Below are positions 5,384 through 11,242 of a stretch of 11,242 nucleotides of DNA, one piece after another (position 1 is the first letter of the stretch; the number at the start of each line of letters is the position of its first letter). The DNA lies in the NCBI GenBank assembly GCA_021790055.1, contig JAJYIL010000048.1:1-11242 (forward strand), read 5' to 3'. The stretch comes from Bacteroidota bacterium. Its GTDB lineage: Bacteria > Bacteroidota > Ignavibacteria > Ignavibacteriales > Ignavibacteriaceae. The notes below the pieces were generated by a model that worked only from the letters and a program-made list of their open reading frames with translations, made no database searches and was not told the DNA's origin. Made by a program: the position numbers and the translations under genes.

Positions 5384-8300
5384 TTATTTAAGTAGCATCA
5401 ACTTCTTTACGCTTGAATAGTGACTCGCCTGGATTCTGTATATATACACTCCTGAGGATAAATTATCTGCATTAAATATTATCTGATGGTAGCCCGCTTC
5501 AAGACTTCCATCGAACAACGTCTGTACTTTCTGCCCGAGTAGGTTGAAGATTACAACACTTACATTCGATACCTCCGGAAGCGCAAACTTAATTATAGTA
5601 GAAGGATTGAAAGGATTCGGAAAGTTCTGATACAGCTCATATTTTTTTGGTATTTCAATGTCAAGCGTTTGTAAACCGGATATTGTCGCATCAATCATTA
5701 CCATGTTGCAGTAGCCAGATAACACTGAGTCTTTATATGAAGCAGCCCTGTAGTAAAATCTTCCGCTCGATGTTAAGCTTTTATCCGTGTAAGTCGTATC
5801 GTTTACCTTTGTCTTCACAATCATCTTAAAATGCAGCGTGTCGCTCTTCGAACGCTCAATCTCTGTCCCTTGTTTAATCAAAGATCTATTTTCCCATGTC
5901 AATAAAATTTTGTTACTGTTTTGCACGGCTCTCAATTCTATAGGCGGTTTCAACGGTATCTGAACATTCGACACTTCCGTCAATTCATTTATCCCGTTTG
6001 AAGATACCGCCCCAGTTAGCGAGTCACAAGCTATTACTGCGTATGAATAGCTTTCTCCCTCAGCCGCAGTTGTATCTGTAAATGATCTTGCACTCGCATC
6101 AACATTTCCTACTACTTGGTATGTTACTCCGCTTGACTTCTCCATATCCTTCAAGTTGTTCTTTGCATCCAAATATGATATTACGGAAAACGAGCCTCCG
6201 TTTCCTCTTTCTATAGTAAACCCGGTTATATTATCACTAAAGCTATACTGCCAGTTGATTACAATATTTAAAGAGTTGTCTGAGGATGCAGTAATGTTTG
6301 TCGGCTGATCTAACAACAACTGAACCTTTACCGTGTCCGAGTTGATGCTTGTATTCGTACCGTCGAACGCTCTTACACGGTAGTAATATGTACTGCCCGG
6401 TGTAAGTCCGGATATTACTTTAGAGGTATCTTTCAATCCATAGAGCTCGAAATATACTGCGGAAGGACTGCTTCTAAATGCGGAATCTGAAGATATATCC
6501 ATCTGGTAATCTCCGGCTCCCGGTACGCTGCTCCATACTGCAGTAAAGCTGCTGTCGCAAACCACCGACATGTAATTTACTTCCGGCGGATTAAGATTTA
6601 GAGTGTAATTCTGATTTAACACATATCCGGTTACATTCGTATATGACCTGCTTGCCGGAATAAATGTATAGCCAGGCTTGGAGGGTGTTACCTTTCCTGA
6701 CCAATTATATATTACACTAATCGAATAGTTGCCGCTGCCGTCTGCCGTAACAGTTTGTTGACTTGTTCCGTATGTGTAAGCTAACACTGCACCGGCAATC
6801 CCTGCGTTTCTGGATATTGCATATTCGGCTGTCGATATAGTGTAGTTTTGATTAGCCTGGTTGGATGTTATATTGCTGTAAGATCTGCTTGCCGGACTGA
6901 AAGTATAACCATCTTTAGAAGGTGTCACTGTTCCTGACCAGTTATAAGGTACTTTAATCGAATAATTTCCATTCTCATCTGCTGCTGCTTCCCTTACAAT
7001 ACCATCAGAGTAGCCAAGTACTGCGCCTGCTATTCCTGCATTGCCTGTAATTGCGACAGTTACCGGAGTGCCTAAATATAATCTGCCGCCGCTGACTCCA
7101 GCAATCATCTTAGCTCCATTTGAACTTATTGAACTTGTCCGCCACCATCCATAAACATTATCGGCAGGTTGGGTTTCTGCCCAGCTGATGCCGCCGTTTG
7201 TTGACATATATAAGCTGAAACCGTCCGAAACAATCATCATGGTTCCATCCGAACTCATTGAGGTTGCCAGCCAATTTTCATCCGCATTTCCTGCTGGCTG
7301 GGTTTCGGTCCAGCTGCTGCCAAAGTTTGTCGATAAATATAATCTGCCCCAAACTGATCCGGCAATTATTATAGTTCCATCCGAACTCATTGAAGTAACA
7401 GCCCAGTTGTCAACAATTCCTGCTGGCAGCGTTTCAGCCCAACTGCCTCCGCCGTTAGTTGAAAGATATAGTCCGCTATAACCTCCTGCAATTATCTTAG
7501 TGCCATCTGAGCTCATTGAGGTTGTCCACCAGCGTTCATCATTATTCCCTGCTGGTTGGGTTTCAATCCAACTACTTCCACTGTTCGTTGAAATAAATAA
7601 CCTGCCGTGTGTAACTCCCGCTATTATTTTGGTCCCATCCGAGCTCATTGAGGTTGTATACCAATATTGATCAACATTTCCTGCGGGTTGGGTTTCAGTC
7701 CAACTTCCTCCGGTATTTGAAGAAAGATATAATCTGCCGTAATTTCCCGCAATTATATGGGTTCCGTCCGAGTTTAGAGATAATGTAACCCAACTTTCGT
7801 TTAAATTACCTGTAGGTTGGATTTCAGCCCAACTGCTTCCGCTGTTTGTTGATAAATATAATCTGCCACTCTCGTCTCCCACTATCATCTTTATGCCATT
7901 TGAATTAATTGAAGATGTTCGCCAATATTTATTATAATTGTCTGCGGGCTGTATTTCAGTCCAACTGTTTCCAGTGTTAGTTGAAAGGACTAATGTGCCG
8001 TTATATATTCCGGCAATCAGCTTAGTTCCATCTGCGTTCATTGAGGTTTCCTGCCAATTTTCAATACTGTTTCCTGCATAATTTATTTCCATCCAGGTGC
8101 TTCCGCCATTTGTCGACACATATATTCTACCGGGATATTCTCCTGCAATTATCTTGGTCCCATCTAAACTAATTGAAGCTGTCTCCCAAAGTTTATCAAT
8201 ATCTCCAGCAGGCTGTGTTTCAGACCAGGTGCTTCCTCCATTCGTAGATAAATAGATTCTGCCGAAGTATACTCCGGCAATAATTCTTGTTCCATCAGAA

Positions 8301-9286
8301 CTCATTGAGGTTGTCTGCCAATAACAATCAGAATTTCCTAAAGGTTGAGTTTCCGTCCAGCTATTTCCGCTGTTTGTCGACATATATAACCTGCCGCCCA
8401 TTATTCCGGCAATCATCTTAGTTCCATCAGAACTAATTGAGGATGTTTGCCAATATTCATTAGTATTTCCTGCAGGCTGCGTTTCTTTCCAACTGCTGCC
8501 GCTATTAGTTGAAATATACAATCTTCCGCTGCTTCCACCTGCAATTATGTAAGTTCCATCTGAACTCATTGAGACAGTTTGCCAGCCATAGACATTTTCG
8601 GCGGGCTGTATTTCCGTCCAACTGCTGCCTCTGTTTGTTGATATATATAACCCGAACCCCCCCGCAATTATCGTATCTCCATCCGCACTCATTGATGTTG
8701 TGTGCCAATTTTCATATACATTTCCCACAGGCTGTGTTTCCGTCCAGCTACCGCCGCCGTTTGTTGATATATACAGCTTGCCATAATCTTCTCCGGCAAT
8801 TATTATATTACCGTCCCGGCTCATTGAAGTTGTATACCAACATGCATAATTATTTCCGGCATTTGTTTCAGTCCAGTTTGTCGATTGGTCAATTCCGCCT
8901 ATCGTATGTACATGATTTCCGCCGGAGACGTATCCACCTTTGGCAGAAAAATTTGCCTGACGTCTGTAGGTTGAGTGTTCTTTATTAAAATTAAAGAGAT
9001 TTCCATCTTTCTGCCTAATTTGATTGAAGAGTTTCATCGGAACAGGTTTACTCCTGAGTATGTCATAATGTTTTCTTGATTCAGGTCTTAAGCCACTGAG
9101 ATAATTTTGATTCTTATGAAGCTTAAGAGAAAGCTTATTAACGGTTTCAATGCCTGCTGCTTGACCTGCTCTTTGTCTCCTAACGACTGTGGTATCACTC
9201 TGCCCTGAAGTATCATAGCCGCGCCCGAAAGCGCTTAGGGAAAAAAGAATAAGAAAAGCAAATAAAGAAAATAACATTTTTTTCAT
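5384..9286 (-). CDS. T9SS-secreted protein with Asp-box beta-propeller repeats, carboxypeptidase-like and fibronectin III domains
   Basis: A 1300-residue secreted or surface protein. Residues 1-21 are a signal peptide (MKKMLFSLFAFLILFSLSAFG). Residues 150-741 carry 13 full and one partial repeat of ~44 residues, pattern W-x-T-T-S-M-S-S-D-G-T, I-I-A-G, G-R-L-Y-L, then STNxGxSWTETQPAGN. The STNxGxSW element is an Asp-box, found in sialidase-like and photosynthesis-stability-type propellers. Two carboxypeptidase-regulatory-like beta sandwiches follow (about 745-817 and 820-896, each with YNWSGxVTPSKxGYTFxPASRSY), then about three fibronectin III-like domains (896-1200). Residues 1216-1300 are a T9SS type A sorting domain (YELYQNFPNPFNPST ... 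LSSGVYIYRI), directing outer-membrane export and usually surface attachment. AGGAGG 5 bases before the ATG fixes the start. No catalytic residues were recognised; the role is likely binding or adhesion. A 21-bp periodic array lies just upstream. Confidence 0.9.
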   Translation of the reverse strand: MKKMLFSLFAFLILFSLSAFGRGYDTSGQSDTTVVRRQRAGQAAGIETVNKLSLKLHKNQNYLSGLRPESRKHYDILRSKPVPMKLFNQIRQKDGNLFNFNKEHSTYRRQANFSAKGGYVSGGNHVHTIGGIDQSTNWTETNAGNNYACWYTTSMSRDGNIIIAGEDYGKLYISTNGGGSWTETQPVGNVYENWHTTSMSADGDTIIAGGFGLYISTNRGSSWTEIQPAENVYGWQTVSMSSDGTYIIAGGSSGRLYISTNSGSSWKETQPAGNTNEYWQTSSISSDGTKMIAGIMGGRLYMSTNSGNSWTETQPLGNSDCYWQTTSMSSDGTRIIAGVYFGRIYLSTNGGSTWSETQPAGDIDKLWETASISLDGTKIIAGEYPGRIYVSTNGGSTWMEINYAGNSIENWQETSMNADGTKLIAGIYNGTLVLSTNTGNSWTEIQPADNYNKYWRTSSINSNGIKMIVGDESGRLYLSTNSGSSWAEIQPTGNLNESWVTLSLNSDGTHIIAGNYGRLYLSSNTGGSWTETQPAGNVDQYWYTTSMSSDGTKIIAGVTHGRLFISTNSGSSWIETQPAGNNDERWWTTSMSSDGTKIIAGGYSGLYLSTNGGGSWAETLPAGIVDNWAVTSMSSDGTIIIAGSVWGRLYLSTNFGSSWTETQPAGNADENWLATSMSSDGTMMIVSDGFSLYMSTNGGISWAETQPADNVYGWWRTSSISSNGAKMIAGVSGGRLYLGTPVTVAITGNAGIAGAVLGYSDGIVREAAADENGNYSIKVPYNWSGTVTPSKDGYTFSPASRSYSNITSNQANQNYTISTAEYAISRNAGIAGAVLAYTYGTSQQTVTADGSGNYSISVIYNWSGKVTPSKPGYTFIPASRSYTNVTGYVLNQNYTLNLNPPEVNYMSVVCDSSFTAVWSSVPGAGDYQMDISSDSAFRSSPSAVYFELYGLKDTSKVISGLTPGSTYYYRVRAFDGTNTSINSDTVKVQLLLDQPTNITASSDNSLNIVINWQYSFSDNITGFTIERGNGGSFSVISYLDAKNNLKDMEKSSGVTYQVVGNVDASARSFTDTTAAEGESYSYAVIACDSLTGAVSSNGINELTEVSNVQIPLKPPIELRAVQNSNKILLTWENRSLIKQGTEIERSKSDTLHFKMIVKTKVNDTTYTDKSLTSSGRFYYRAASYKDSVLSGYCNMVMIDATISGLQTLDIEIPKKYELYQNFPNPFNPSTIIKFALPEVSNVSVVIFNLLGQKVQTLFDGSLEAGYHQIIFNADNLSSGVYIYRIQASHYSSVKKLMLLK
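7064..8839 (-). repeat. Tandem ~132-bp coding repeats of the Asp-box propeller
   Basis: The DNA encoding residues 150-741 of the secreted protein repeats with a unit of 123-132 bp, 13 complete copies plus a partial one. Copies differ by a few codons in length (41-44 residues), mostly at the loop after IIAG. Bases coding for STNxGSSWTE and SMSSDGT are the best conserved. Confidence 0.9.
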
Positions 9287-9310
9287 AGTACCCTCCTAAT
9301 TTGTTTATTT

Positions 9311-9328
9311 TTCAATATAAAAATTGAA
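9311..9328 (-). promoter_or_regulatory. Small inverted repeat in the leader of the T9SS protein gene
   Basis: TTCAAT (9311-9316) and ATTGAA (9323-9328) form a 6-bp inverted repeat around an AT-only centre, 25-42 bp upstream of the start codon. It could be an operator or a weak RNA hairpin. AT-rich DNA makes this easy to find by chance. Confidence 0.25.
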
Positions 9329-9790
9329 TACTCGTTATAAGCTAACATTTAACGCTGTGAAGCAATGGTTAACCGCTTTCAGTTATTAAATTCACACACA
9401 CGAGAGTAAGCATTATATCTAAAGAGTTTCTTTTCTCCGATCCTGTGTGTTCCAACAACAGTAAGGAGCGATTAGCTGCCGATATAAAGCCTCTACCTTC
9501 CGTTCCGGAGTGTCGATATGTTGTTAAATAGCAAATATCTAACACTCCTTTGCCTTAAACTGCTACTCCTGAGAGGTGAACAATCACTCTGGAGCGTCAG
9601 ACAACCGGTCAGAAGCAGTAATTATTTGCTTCTTAGCAATTAACAGAAGGTCAAAAGCTTCAGGCAATCACTCCTGAGTGAAAAATAATTGCTTGCATGC
9701 AATTGTCTGATAGTCGTCAGAGCCTATCTAACACTCCGGAGTAATAGTTTCTTACTTAAACTCAGTTATTGATCGGGTATCAGCGTTATT
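9328..9790. repeat. Degenerate 21-bp periodic array of dyad-symmetric units, unknown type
   Basis: The sequence falls into contiguous 21-bp units. In the 18 units from 9413 to 9790, position 8 is T in 17, position 14 is G in 17 and position 13 is A in 14; the bases around them follow a dyad consensus YRNTNNNNAGYR. Units at 9328 and 9349 also fit, but a one-base slip and two poor units lie at 9370-9412. The best copies contain ACTCCGGAGT (9733-9742) and CACTCCTGAGTG (9669-9680). The centres of the six clearest cores lie at 9506.5, 9548.5, 9569.5, 9590.5, 9674.5 and 9737.5, all exact multiples of 21 apart. No reading frame stays open through it. It fills the upstream region of the 1300-residue protein gene and stops ~40 bp before its start codon. 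Confidence 0.8.
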
Positions 9791-9845
9791 TCAAAGATCA
9801 AATTCAAACACTCAACGTCTCAAATACGCTGGGTGCTTATGTAAA

Positions 9846-10334
9846 TTAATTTGTGCCAGTGTTTGTACCGGGTTTTGAAGGTTTTGATTTCCTGAAAAAT
9901 GCCTTCATATCCGACGCATAAGCATCCATGCCCGAAACTTTACCAACATTATTCTGAACCGCAGCATATACTTCAAGTGTCTCGGACATTGCATCGCTGT
10001 TTACTGCAAAATAGGTTTCTTCTATTACTTTAGTTAACTCATGAAGGACTCCGAGGATCTCACCCAAATCCCTGTCGTATAAAACGTCATTCTTATATTC
10101 CTGAATGCTGAATGTACCAGGCATAATCTTAGGATGCTGCTGAATTACATTACATCCAATATTAATAAACGGGATATATGTATTGCCTACTTTAATATAT
10201 AGCCTTTTATCTTGAAGATTCAGCGTAATAATTGCACCTTCTCCAAGATCGGTCTTAACACCGGTTAACTTTTCTAGAATGCTCGCCTTCTTATCAGACG
10301 CTAATACTGCAGATACCAAATTTTGAGCTGACAT
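9846..10334 (-). CDS. Hypothetical soluble protein, 162 residues
   Basis: I do not recognise this protein. It has no signal peptide or transmembrane segment, so it should be cytoplasmic. The N-terminal half (about 28-100) looks like mixed alpha/beta: EGAIITLNLQDKRLYIKVG, then NTYIPFINIGCNVIQ with one cysteine, and PGTFSIQEYKNDVLYDRDLG. Residues 92-150 are probably helical (EILGVLHELTKVIEETYFAV, then SETLEVYAAVQNNVGKV). The C-terminus is a low-complexity tail, SKPSKPGTNTGTN. The start is well supported: GGAG lies 7 bases before the ATG. The gene runs in the same direction as its neighbours but is separated by ~210 bp upstream and ~560 bp downstream, the latter filled by the 21-bp array. Context gives no firm clue to function. 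Confidence 0.75.
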   Translation of the reverse strand: MSAQNLVSAVLASDKKASILEKLTGVKTDLGEGAIITLNLQDKRLYIKVGNTYIPFINIGCNVIQQHPKIMPGTFSIQEYKNDVLYDRDLGEILGVLHELTKVIEETYFAVNSDAMSETLEVYAAVQNNVGKVSGMDAYASDMKAFFRKSKPSKPGTNTGTN

Positions 10335-10388
10335 TATTTTACTCCAATGGATTATGATTTATTAATAATTTTAGTTTTTACCGGATTT

Positions 10389-10446
10389 ACCCTGCTGGTC
10401 TCTCAAACATATAATTTGGATTGAGTGCCCTCCGACCAGACAGGGT
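10389..10446. other. Long hairpin in the leader of the 162-residue protein gene
   Basis: ACCCTGCTGGTC (10389-10400) pairs with GACCAG-A-CAGGGT (10434-10446), a 12-bp stem with one bulged A. Inside it CTCAA (10402-10406) can pair with TTGAG (10421-10425). It lies 55-112 bp upstream of the minus-strand gene start and ~100 bp past the stop of the preceding gene. On the plus strand it is followed by a T-rich stretch; on the minus strand it is not. It may be a structured leader, an attenuator or a terminator. Confidence 0.5.
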
Positions 10447-10470
10447 TTCCGTTTAATTTTTAATTTAAAG

Positions 10471-10535
10471 CCTCGCTTATAATTGCGACATTTATTATCC
10501 GACTTATTGCCCTTACTCTTGCCGAGCGAGCGAGG
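10471..10535. other. Widely spaced 7-bp inverted repeat
   Basis: CCTCGCT (10471-10477) is complementary to AGCGAGG (10529-10535), with 51 bases between. It lies just past the stop of the minus-strand sorting-domain gene and could help end its transcript, but there is no T-run after it on that strand. Confidence 0.25.
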
Positions 10536-10543
10536 TGAAAACG

Positions 10544-10852
10544 TTATTTTTTTACCATCATCTTTTTTGAATAAATATTATCCCCTGCTTGAAGCTTGTA
10601 GAAATATGTTCCATCAGCCAGGCAGCCGGCATCAAATTCAATTTCGAAAGCGCCTGCCTCATGTTCTTTATCAAAAATTTTTTTAACGAACTTGTCTTTC
10701 GAATTAAATATTGTCAGCGAGACTCTTGTTTTGTATGCAATACAATATTTTATTCTGGTCTTGTCTTTAAATGGGTCAGGATAGTTCTGACTTAATTGAA
10801 ACTTCAGCGCAATCATTTCATCATGATTCTTGGGGTTATTAATCTCTCTCAT
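10544..10852 (-). CDS. Free-standing T9SS type A sorting-domain-like protein, 102 residues
   Basis: Almost the whole protein is a T9SS type A sorting domain, normally found only at the end of large secreted proteins. It shows FQLSQNYPDPFKDKTRIKY (18-36), then RVSLTIFNSKDKFVKKIF, the EAGAFEIEFDAG turn and LADGTYFYKLQAGD, ending in KKMMVKK. This matches the order of conserved segments in such domains (NYPNPF, strand, GxY-type strand, final lysine). There is no cargo domain, and from the ATG at 10852 there is no signal peptide and no clear ribosome binding site. In the same frame 75 bases upstream lies an ATG with a perfect AGGAGG and a hydrophobic start, cut off by TAA and TGA. So this is either the C-terminal part of a broken gene, or a second cistron reached by re-initiation. 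Confidence 0.65.
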   Translation of the reverse strand: MREINNPKNHDEMIALKFQLSQNYPDPFKDKTRIKYCIAYKTRVSLTIFNSKDKFVKKIFDKEHEAGAFEIEFDAGCLADGTYFYKLQAGDNIYSKKMMVKK

Positions 10853-10867
10853 ATTTATAAGTCAGTG

Positions 10868-10927
10868 TTATCTCTGCCGTTGTTCTTTAGGAAATAATAT
10901 TATTAAGAACGGTAAAACAGTTCTCAT
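10868..10927 (-). pseudogene. Short signal-peptide-like open frame upstream of the sorting domain
   Basis: Nineteen codons read MRTVLPFLIILFPKEQRQR and then TAA. AGGAGG (10932-10937 on the opposite strand) lies 4-5 bases before the ATG, the best ribosome binding site in this area. The basic start and hydrophobic core look like the beginning of a secretion signal. The frame is the same as that of the sorting-domain frame downstream, separated by TAA, one codon and TGA. I infer a formerly continuous ~127-codon secreted protein with nonsense mutations. A leader peptide coupled to the next frame is the alternative. Confidence 0.5.
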
Positions 10928-11111
10928 TTGAACCTCCTAAAATGATTTTTTATTCTTCGCATAAATAAATCTTTAGAAGGGATTATTCTATAAGGATTGT
11001 TGATAAGATTATGAATTTTGTGTAATGGAAGGAATTAGTGTAATTCGTGGTTTGTTTTTTAGCAATTAGTTAACACTAACCTGCTTGCGCCCAGGCTTCG
11101 GCATGGCGGTT

Positions 11112-11242
11112 TCACGAATTATTTTTATGATACTGCGAGGGTGAAATTCCAAACTGCGTTCTAAAGCATAAAGTAAAGTAGGAAGCATCATTAAACCCTA
11201 CTTCAAACGCTATTTGGGTAATGCTGCCTGTTCTTTGTTCAA
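11112..11242 (-). CDS. AraC-family transcriptional regulator, C-terminal end (5' end outside window)
   Basis: The last 42 residues of an AraC/XylS-type DNA-binding protein. Visible is TGSITQIAFEVGFNDASYF, then TLCFRTQFGISPSQY and a short tail HKNNS. This is the second helix-turn-helix of the family (pattern IxxIAxxVGFxxxSYFxxxFKxxFGxSPxxY), which binds the promoter. The N-terminal ligand-binding or partner domain and the first helix-turn-helix lie outside the window, so the signal sensed and target genes are unknown. Cysteine in the TLCF segment, where Lys or Arg is common, is a minor oddity. It is read toward the sorting-domain gene, with 184 bp between. Confidence 0.92.
   Translation of the reverse strand, partial: EQRTGSITQIAFEVGFNDASYFTLCFRTQFGISPSQYHKNNS

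Noticed and set aside
8509..8988. 159-codon plus-strand open frame and similar frames at 7188-7481 and 5647-5829
   Set aside because: They lie opposite the repeat-coding and C-terminal parts of the large minus-strand gene, and their sequences look like antisense shadows.
9328..9790. CRISPR array or ordinary tandem repeat
   Set aside because: Units are contiguous 21-mers with only a few fixed bases; there is no constant repeat with spacers and no cas gene in the window.
11085..11111. GC-rich hairpin with a TTCG loop after the AraC-family gene as a terminator
   Set aside because: The stem is broken by mismatches and is not followed by a T-run on the minus strand.

Overview
The window looks like a chromosomal segment of an AT-rich Bacteroidota/Chlorobi-group bacterium, most likely an Ignavibacteria-type lineage. 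The main evidence is two type IX secretion (T9SS) type A sorting domains with the NxPxPF signature (NFPNPFNPST and NYPDPF), Bacteroidota-style lipoproteins, and short AT-rich palindromic repeats between genes. No tRNA, rRNA, complete insertion sequence or CRISPR array is visible.

Left part, plus strand (1-4174). The window opens in the last ~122 residues of an RND efflux pump. After it comes ~830 bp without an intact gene, holding the decayed end of a LuxR/NarL-type response regulator. A textbook cobalamin riboswitch (about 1252-1410, with candidate expression-platform pairings to about 1530) precedes a BtuB-like TonB-dependent receptor. A six-helix-type small membrane protein of the DUF6580 kind follows 68 bp downstream with no visible terminator. 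The likely unit is a vitamin B12-repressed uptake operon: outer-membrane import by the receptor, and a candidate inner-membrane step by the small protein.

Junction (4175-4276). The two halves converge on an 18-bp palindrome that may end transcription from both sides.

Right part, minus strand (11242-4277). In transcription order: the end of an AraC-family regulator; a small free-standing T9SS sorting-domain protein whose secretion-type start is cut off by two stop codons; an unrecognised 162-residue protein; a ~460-bp non-coding stretch; a 1300-residue T9SS-secreted protein with a tandem Asp-box propeller; and two overlapping genes for small related lipoproteins.

The most unusual element is the non-coding stretch at about 9328-9790, just upstream of the large secreted protein. 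It is built on an exact 21-bp period. In 18 consecutive units (9413-9790) a T at unit position 8 and a G at position 14 each occur in 17 of 18, and an A at position 13 in 14 of 18. The surroundings form a loose dyad, consensus YRNTNNNNAGYR, and the best units become palindromes such as ACTCCGGAGT. It is neither coding nor CRISPR-like. I do not recognise it, and it is the best candidate here for something undescribed.
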